Positions 56,745 to 64,000 of a stretch of DNA of 64,000 nt are shown one piece after another (position 1 is the first letter of the stretch; each line of letters starts with the position of its first letter). Under the pieces are notes generated by a model. That model ran no database searches and had not been told where the DNA came from. It saw only the letters and a list, made by a program, of their open reading frames with translations. The stretch spans positions 8,363,512 through 8,427,511 of the forward strand of contig CP136064.1 of the NCBI GenBank assembly GCA_032622095.1, in the 5' to 3' direction. The translations under genes and the position numbers were made by a program. The stretch is from Siphonodentalium dalli. Its lineage: Eukaryota; Mollusca; Scaphopoda; Gadilida; Siphonodentaliidae.

Positions 56745-57825
56745 GAAGATTGATTAGGGTCATTTGTTTTGGCTGGCAGAGTAATAACACTAAGTTTGTG
56801 TGAATCCCTTTCCATGAAGTTTATATCAGAACTTAGAAGGTTCAAATAAGTGGAAAACAGATGTTATCAGGTTGTCCATACAAAGATGAAAACACTGTCA
56901 TGGCAACTCAAAGAGCTTTTGACAGTCAATTGCTGAAAATTTAAATCCACACTGTACAATTTGAGGAATGAGAATCACTGAAAAATGCCAAACTATAAAT
57001 AATTAGTTCCTTAATTTGGGCCAAATTAATCATTGATAAGCATACAGCATTTATTGCACTAACCAGAATAATTACATATAATCTTATATATATATAATTT
57101 CAAAGTCTATCTGTCTGCTATGGAAATTAACAGGGGACCATCTAGAGGGTTAAGCTGTCTATCTGGGTACAGAAATGATTAAGGGGGATATCAAGTGGCA
57201 AATTTGAAATGGGGGATTTCAATGCAAATCTCCCATGCAAAAGTTACAGAGTTGCAAATATTTCCAGGTGTGACTTGATGCTATATTGGAAGTAATATAT
57301 ATTTATTTGGCTTGGAATTTATTCCATTAGAATGTTGGTGTAATTATTTTAGAATTTTATATTGATTTTTCAACAGCAGGTCAAGGGCTCCGACAACAGC
57401 TTCATATATAGCCTTTGTTCCAGAGATTTGAATGAAAATGCTCATTTAAATTTGATCACTTGACATCCTCCTTAACAGGAGGACGTGACTGGGGAGGTGT
57501 AGCGACCACACAAATACAGAATCATGACCTTAAAATAAATTTGCTCATATTTTACACTGAACAAATATATATAGTGTCTTGTTCCATTGAGGTCATATAC
57601 ACAACTCAAGAGCATGGTCTTAGTTACAGCAGTGTACGTGCACTAAAGGGTCAAGGTCTGCAGGGGTAATCTGATAAGGCGGCTTCTATTAGCAAATGTT
57701 TACAGGGACTGCACCCCATGCATATAAATCAGCACTAAAATCCAAACACAAGGATCTTGCACCAAGAAGATCTAGATCAATGAGAATTTGTTCTATCTAC
57801 TGGCAGCAGTGCTTAACCCTTTGGT
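56745..57825. other. Probable MAO intron, no recognised element
   Basis: AT-rich, and no exon or complete repeat recognised. Confidence 0.4.
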
Positions 57826-58311
57826 TTAACCCTTTCAGTGCCAGGTCCAATTTTTGTATCAACGGATATACCCTGTGCCAATGCATTCTCTTATATATGC
57901 GAGTCGACCATAGGTCGCCTTGCATATATAAAAGAATGCATTCGCCTAACAATTTTTCAACATTGTTATTATTTTTTACAATTTTTTACAATTTTAATAA
58001 TTTTTTCTTATATTCTTTTTTATTTTGTAGGTTTAGTCAGGTTTAGTGCCAGGGAATCTTACGTTTTTCATGGGCATCAAAATTATTACTATGAATACTT
58101 GGTGATAGTTTTGAGTTATAACATGCCCCTAAGGTTTTATCCAGTTTGTTTTTAAATTCGCTATAGCATGCTTAAGCGTACCCAAAAAAAATTCAACCCA
58201 AAAAAATCTAAAAACAATTATTATTCTTTTATTTTTTTTATTTTTTAGGGCCGATTATACAGACCGTAAATTAGGGCCGATGAGATCGGCCCCTGGCACT
58301 GAAAGGGTTAA
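57826..58311. mobile_element. TTAA element, family A' copy 2
   Basis: TTAACCCTTTCAGTGCCAGG to CCCCTGGCACTGAAAGGGTTAA with one palindromic module (57880-57950) and GGGCCGATGAGATCGGCCCC near the right end, as in 20513-20759. Confidence 0.87.
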
Positions 58312-58323
58312 GAAATGAATGTA

Positions 58324-58490
58324 CAGTAATGCCCTAAATAATCGACACCTTAACCACATCAGAATTATGGGTAATTTTTCAGGATTTAGTCAGATATCGT
58401 TGCTGAGAGCTTTCCGATGAATGGCAAAAGCCATATTTCCGACTAAATCGTAAAAAATTACTCATAATTCGATTATTTAGGGCATTACTG
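58324..58490. mobile_element. Family B MITE, copy 9, internally deleted
   Basis: CAGTAATGCCCTAAATAATC to TTAGGGCATTACTG; the left arm is shortened and the right arm lacks the GCTGTGGTTAAGG block. Confidence 0.82.
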
Positions 58491-58694
58491 CAGATTGAGT
58501 ATTAATGTTATTGTAGTTTGAGTGCATTAATTTATTAAAGGGTATGTCGATGTGGCAGTTGGGCACATTGTGCGAAGCCCCATGGGATTCATACTATATG
58601 TGTTCCAATGGACATGCACAGCAAGCAGATGACAGATAATAAAGCACCAAGGATTCCAGTTCATTGGTGGGAAACATTCAGCTTGTAAGTTCAA

Positions 58695-59120
58695 CAAACC
58701 TGCAAATAGCGTGTCTGTCATTTGCAGAATGAGGTCCCCAGAGGGTGAATTTAGTGATGCTATCCCACATAGCGGGCTAGCATCACTAAATTCACCCTCT
58801 GGAGACCTCATTCTGCTTAGGCCTCATTTATCTATAGTATTAAATTAACATTGTTTTTAGTTAAATTTCCCTTCTAGGAATTTTCTATATCCCCTAATTT
58901 GCAGAAGATAAAATTCATTATTGAGGTGCCCAATGGGTGAACATCACCAAGTTCAACTGGGGAACTTCAATCTGATCCTATAGGTCTGCCATAGCAGTTG
59001 AGGGCCTTAGCTGAATGAGGTCCCCAGAGGGTGAATTTAGTTATGCGGGGTAGCGTCACTAAATTCACCCTCTGGGGACCTCATTCTGCAAATGACAGAC
59101 ACGCTATTTGCAGGCTTGAT
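58695..59120. mobile_element. Twin-hairpin element (family C), best-preserved copy
   Basis: CAAACCTGCAAATAGCGTGT at the left and ACACGCTATTTGCAGGCTTG at the right are inverted. Hairpin 1 (AGAGGGTGAATTTAGTGATG / CATCACTAAATTCACCCTCT), core with GCAGAAGATAAAATTCATTA and CAATGGGTGAACATCACCAA, then hairpin 2. About 425 bp. Confidence 0.88.
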
Positions 59121-59200
59121 CTGAACATTGAATCTTCATATGGACCATTCCGATGTACACTTTTATAACTGATTGCTAAAATCCATTTAGTAAGATAGGG

Positions 59201-59617
59201 TTAACCCTTTACCCAACAGTCGGAAGTCGGGATTTTTTTACCCTGTGCCAATGCATTCTCTTATATATGCGAGTCGACCATAGGTCGCCTCGCATATATA
59301 AGAGAATGCATTGGCTTAACACATTAAAAATTATAAAATTGTTAAAGAATGTAAGAAAAAATGGTAAAAAGTGTTAAAAAAAAGATTTTTTTTAGGCCAA
59401 TGCATTCTCTTATATATGCGAGGCGACCTATGGTCGACTCGCATATATAAGAGAATGCATTGGCACAGGGCATAACTGTAACTATCACAATGTGGTCAAG
59501 GAGCCGGTTCCAATGATATCCATATTTGTATGGTTCTATTGAGACAGACCCAAGATAATTTAGGCTGTTGAAGCTTTATTTGGCCGGTTTTGGCCGGTTT
59601 GTTGGGTAAAGGGTTAA
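59201..59617. mobile_element. TTAA element, family A copy 4 (reverse orientation)
   Basis: TTAACCCTTTACCCAACAGT to GTTTGTTGGGTAAAGGGTTAA, with both palindromic modules intact (59248-59319 and 59396-59465). Confidence 0.9.
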
Positions 59618-59929
59618 TACTGGTATTGATGAAAGATGGTTTATTCTCAATGGCATCTTGATCTGATTTTATCTGACCTAAACAAACTCAAACACAAGAT
59701 TCTAATTATTACTCTATTAGCAAATAATATCCTTGAGTGAAAATTCCTCCAACCAACAGCTGCAACCAACCATGTTTAATTATATTCACCTATGTGGAAA
59801 TACCAACAATAAAAGAATTCCAAAAAATGCATGTAATATGAGATATGGTGATTGAGTGCAGAGAGAGATATATGTACATGTAGGTGTAGGGTGAGAAATT
59901 GTCAGGGTATATATTATAGAGCAGGCTAC

Positions 59930-60330
59930 CACCCCTTTTTTCGTACACCAAATTCCAGAGTTCCGCCATATTAACATATTTGTTTTTTCAAAAACAAAAT
60001 ATAAATGATACAAGTGCAAACAAAAGTCTGCATGTTGCAAAAATTCTAAGTTGAAAAAGGGGGATTACTTCATTAAAAAAAAGGCAGATTGAGCTCATAA
60101 TCGCAGTTGCACAGGTTCACATAGTGGTAAATATCCGTACAAAGTTTTTAAAAAATTGACCAGAAAATAAAGGAACATAAACTCGGATAAAATTATGCAT
60201 CTTGAGAGAATTGTCTACTTCGAAAAAGGGGTAAATCCCATAAAAGTGTCGGATGGACCGAGAGACAGCCAGACCTCTATTTACCCACCCCCCCCCCCCC
60301 CCAAAAAAAACTCGGGAGAGGGGGGGTTAT
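59930..60330. mobile_element. Family E fragment
   Basis: AAGTTGAAAAAGGGGGATTA, CGCAGTTGCACAGGTTCACA, a GATGGACCGAGAGACAGCC tract, poly-C and GAGAGGGGGGGTTATAATAA. Confidence 0.7.
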
Positions 60331-60391
60331 AATAAAAGTGTAAGCAATTTAATTAATGCACAGTTTGCACACACAACTAAATATGCCAATC

Positions 60392-60678
60392 TTTCATGAG
60401 AGCTACGCTAGTGCGGCATTGAAGAACCTGTGCCAGTTCATTCTCTTATATACATGTATGCAAGTCTACCATTTTTAATGAAGTAATCCCCCTTTCTCAC
60501 ATATATTAAAGAATGCACTGGCTTAATTACAAGGTCAAGGTAAATATTGTTAGGCCCATGCATTCTCGTACCGGTATATATGCGAGGCACCCTATGTAAG
60601 ACTCACATATATAAGAGAATGCATTGGCACAGGGTTTTTCGCAAAATTTCAAGAAGCTCCAGTCAATGAAAGGGTTAA
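60392..60678. mobile_element. TTAA element, family A'', left end degraded
   Basis: Right end CTCCAGTCAATGAAAGGGTTAA; modules GTGCCAGTTCATTCTCTTAT and ATATAAGAGAATGCATTGGC. The left TTAA is not preserved. Confidence 0.75.
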
Positions 60679-60719
60679 ACCTTTTCTGAGATCAATTAGA
60701 TAGCAATTTACTACTTGTT

Positions 60720-61232
60720 TTAACCTTTTACCCAACAAAACGGCCAAAAATGCCCAAATAAAGCTTCAACAGCCTAAAATATCTTCCGTCTCTAGGATAT
60801 CTTCCCCCGCGGGGGAAGATCCTGGGGGGGAAGATGACGTACTTACACCGGTTCATTGACCACATTGTGATGGTTACAGTTATGCCCTGTGCCAATGCAT
60901 TCTCTTATATATGCAAGTCGACCATAGGTCGCCTTGCATATATAAGAGAATGCATTAGCCTAAAAAAAACCTTTTTTTAACACTTTTTACCATTTTTTTC
61001 TTAAATTCTTTAACAATTTTATAATTTTGTCTTACATTTTTTTTATTTTATAATTTTGTCTTACATTTTTTAACAATTTTTATAATATTTTTCTACATTC
61101 TTTGACCATTTTATCATTTTTAATATGTGTTAAGCCGATGCATTCTCTTATATATGCGAGGCGACCTATGGTCGACTCGCATATATAAGAGAATGCATTG
61201 GCACAGGGCCGTTCTGTTGGGTAAAGGGTTAA
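60720..61232. mobile_element. TTAA element, family A copy 5
   Basis: TTAACCTTTTACCCAACAAA to CTGTTGGGTAAAGGGTTAA with both palindromic modules. It contains a small insertion around 60785-60835 with the palindrome ATCTTCCCCCGCGGGGGAAG. Confidence 0.88.
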
Positions 61233-61447
61233 ACCTTTTCTGAGATCAATTAGATAGCAATTTACTGAGGTACTAGTAATGGTTCTAAATGCACTCACAG
61301 ATAATGTCTATCTGCATCAGTGTATACACTGCTAGGGCAGAAATTCCCTCATTTATTGCACATAGTGAGCTAAATATGGGACAGAGGTTTATAAAATCAA
61401 TATAAGATTTTCTAAGTCTCTCCTTAGAAGGTTGGATGCCCAACACT

Positions 61448-61515
61448 GGCTACTCAATGGTTCAGTGATAAGAGTGTTCAGCGATGTCAAAGCATCGATA
61501 TGAGTCGGCCAGAAC
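61448..61515 (+). repeat. Degenerate tRNA-like sequence
   Basis: TGGTTCAGTGATAAGAG resembles an A box and GATATGAGTCGG weakly a B box. Too degenerate to be a tRNA gene; a possible SINE relic. Confidence 0.35.
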
Positions 61516-61766
61516 TTCACTATCTCCACCTAAGACTGTCACATCACTCACTCACAAACTCAGTGATCCCAGATCAATAGGATTTATATAGTTCAATGAG
61601 TGCATCCAGGTACACATGGTGAACAAGAATAATGACACACCATACAGCTGGGTGATTTCTCCACCTGGCTGATAAACCAATAGATGCCACAGACAGTATA
61701 TATAGTGAACTTTGCTGAAATGACCAAAGATTGTGACCAAACTCTAATGGTTATTTAACCCATTAA

Positions 61767-62257
61767 AGGCACGTGCGGCCTTAATTGTCGAAATTATTCA
61801 TATTTGTTCCAAACACCGTAAACAGAAAAACATTAAAACGCATACAGTTCCGTTCATATATACCATGACCATCACGTAAACAGCATGTTATCATAAAGAC
61901 CTACTATATTTTACCTAAGCAAGAGCCTGTGTTACCGAAGACAGCACAATGCTACTGGCTAATCACACACAAATGACATAAACGCTCTTTATTAGTTCCA
62001 TATAAGGTATTCGCCAACAAAGAACGCTCTTTATGTTTACCATCATAATATAAACAAACCAGAAAAGTAACTTTTTATGCTTGTGTTTACATAACAATGG
62101 TCAAACATATGACCATAACATACTGTTTATGCGATTTTTTATTATTTGTATACGGACAAAGTCTATCTACATTTTGATGTTCTTTCTGTTTGTGGCGGTT
62201 TTTGACGGGTGGAGATATATTTTCGCAGGATACCCACCGCCAAGGCCAACCGTGTCT
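61767..62257. mobile_element. TTAA-flanked element (AGGCACGTGCGG end)
   Basis: TTAA at 61763-61766 and 62258-62261; ends AGGCACGTGCGGCC and GGCCAACCGTGTCT. Homologous to 31347-31860 in reverse orientation, but with more diverged ends. Confidence 0.75.
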
Positions 62258-62261
62258 TTAA

Positions 62262-63890
62262 TACTAAACACTAATAAGCATGATGGAAAGAGTCCAGATT
62301 TGACCAATATTTAGAATTAATGTCAACATTTATCATCAACTTCGTTTTTCATGAAAACAAAATTGAAAGGAGATACATGTACATGTATAGATGTCAATCA
62401 TAAAACTATTTTTAATGCGAAATATGCACGATGATGTCATATACTACGGGGAATTGCCGAGAAAAGATATTTATAGTAGGGTCCTGCGAATCGTTCATTT
62501 TCATTTCAAATCAAATCTCGAATCGCATCAGCCAAATTTCCGAATCACATCAAATCTCAAATTGAATCATTGCATCAGGTATAATATAATTAGTGAAGAT
62601 GTAGATATCACTTGACCGAGTGGCCGTATACCAATATAATTACAACTACTTTCGCTTAAATACGTGCATTTGATTGATCAATGCCCTTAGATACGCTTAA
62701 TTGGTAGCGACAATCTCTATCAGCCGAGGGAAATGTCGTTTCCCACATCACAATTAACGCGCAGTGATACTTTAAGAAATTGGGCGACATGCACCAACGG
62801 TCGCCCCACATCATGACGCCATTTCATGAAAACGTCCATAGTTACCATACTGTGAAAATAAAATTAACGAATTGGACAGATCAGTGAAACTATGTAATGT
62901 GATAATTTAGTTGGAGATAAAGGAATGTTTTACATAACTATTCCACCATTAGTATTAGCATTTATCCAGCTTTGTGCCAATACTAATATGACATGGCAGT
63001 GGTCATGAGAGCGTAGAATGCACCATTGTAGCGATTGTTTACTTTTCGAGTTTGTCACCGGAGACCGCAAAAATTCGATGGGGAAGTTTGGGAACACCGC
63101 TTTCGAATCGGATTGTCTTTATGACAATAGATGATCTAGAATCGTTTTAAATAAGTGAAATTTACACCAGCAAATAAAGTTTAATAGTTTACGGTGTGGT
63201 GTCTTGCTTTTGTATAGTTGGAAAGTTGGAAACAGAGATCGAATTGTGTGTGTTCATCTCGAACTTCAGGTCGGTCGCCCAATTTATTCTCGACACAAAT
63301 GCCCATTTTCCAAGAGCAGCTGAAGTCCAGACACACGTATCACTTTGGTAGTTTTACTATTTTACTGTTTTTAATATAGTTTCTTTAAAAAAAAACTAGT
63401 TTAATCACCAACTAATTATAAGCGATCAACTTAGTATGTAATTCGGCATCAGACAGATGCATCGAAAACGACGTTGATTGCATATATCAATTTGCTCACT
63501 TCATACATGTAACTTTGAGAAATGATCGTCAATATACGATGTAATTATTATCTATAAATTGGTCAAATGCATATCTAAGTTCTAACCAATTAAGCGGGCA
63601 TTCTTTGTGGTCGTCTCTGTTATACAATAATGAAATAGTATCAGAAGCAATAATGAAGTCAGTAAGCAATCGCATTCACGCAGCTGAAGATCAACAAAAA
63701 TGAAATTTTGCTAGATCAGTTACATTAGTCTTATAATGCTTCGGTGGTCTATAGTATAGCTCAGTTGACAGCAATGTTACGTATATGCATTGGTATCATA
63801 ATATATCTTTGCGATAACGCAATGTGGTCAGTTGAAGTAATGAGAATGCAACTGGTGCCAATGCTTTGATACAATTCAAATCGGGACAAC
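62262..63890. other. No gene recognised
   Basis: 62477 begins TAGGGTCCTGCGAATCG, the same terminal motif as at 25752, in CGAAT-rich sequence. The rest shows no coding or repeat signal I can support. Confidence 0.4.
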
Positions 63891-63894
63891 CAAT

Positions 63895-64000
63895 TTCAAA
63901 CAACTTGGGAGACAGGGACCAGTCTAGAGGGCGACTTGGGAGACAGGGACCAGCCTAGAGGGCAACTTGGGAGACAGGGACCAGCCTAGAGAGCGACGGG
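63895..64000 (+). repeat. 31-bp minisatellite running off the window
   Basis: ACTTGGGAGACAGGGACCAG and CCTAGAGGGCG repeat three times with a 31-bp period and continue to the end of the window. Confidence 0.9.

Noticed and set aside
14910-58490. Recurrent frames such as [17 protein letters not shown]
   Set aside because: They are translations of the family B palindromic MITE and appear wherever that element occurs, on both strands.

Overview
The window is animal nuclear DNA: AT-rich and intron-rich, with one 100-N assembly gap (47501-47600) and a heavy load of non-autonomous DNA transposons, foldback elements, tRNA-headed SINEs and minisatellites. Elements that begin AACAAGAG or AGAGGTG and end in GACGGACGGAC tracts plus poly-C/poly-G hairpins, and the tandem-bearing Helentron/'pearl'-like elements, point to a marine lophotrochozoan, most likely a mollusc. 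The clade is inference. No transposase, reverse transcriptase, bacterial gene or CRISPR array was recognised.

Two conserved genes lie tail to tail. On the + strand, 1081-10937 holds the last five exons (247 residues plus stop) of LCMT1, which methylates the C-terminal leucine of the PP2A catalytic subunit. Its first exon(s) lie upstream of the window. On the - strand, 43430 down to 24305 holds the last eight coding exons (290 residues plus stop) of a flavin monoamine oxidase (MAO-A/B type). It keeps the SGGCY motif for covalent FAD attachment, the WSGYMEGA motif and the C-terminal membrane anchor. Its N-terminal exons were not found in 43.4-64 kb and are probably beyond the window or in the gap. 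All splice sites used are GT-AG and reading phases agree across every junction in both genes.

The most striking feature is that tandem repeats sit exactly on exon edges. In LCMT1 the exon 3 donor is carried in eight 37-bp copies, the last exon's acceptor in three copies, and the terminal codons plus stop in several copies. In MAO one acceptor plus the first ~45 coding bases has become a 72-bp (24-codon) array, the FAD-cysteine exon has two partial copies upstream of it, and the exon at 43342-43430 has extra donor copies. Most of these copies would give a premature stop if spliced. The 72-bp array is the exception, because each unit is open and in frame.

By region: 1-11 kb, LCMT1 with a ~3-kb 39-bp minisatellite in its last intron; 11-23 kb, intergenic MITEs (TTAA-flanked piggyBac-like, TA-flanked foldbacks, twin-hairpin composites) and a 165-bp-unit tandem element; 23.4-43.4 kb, the MAO 3' array and exons with hAT, TTAA and other insertions; 43.4-64 kb, probably MAO intron, dominated by repeats, including a 4.8-kb TA-flanked element packed with CACGG motifs that sits in a 61-bp minisatellite. 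Several insertions interrupt older repeats, so target-site duplications and relative ages can be read directly.
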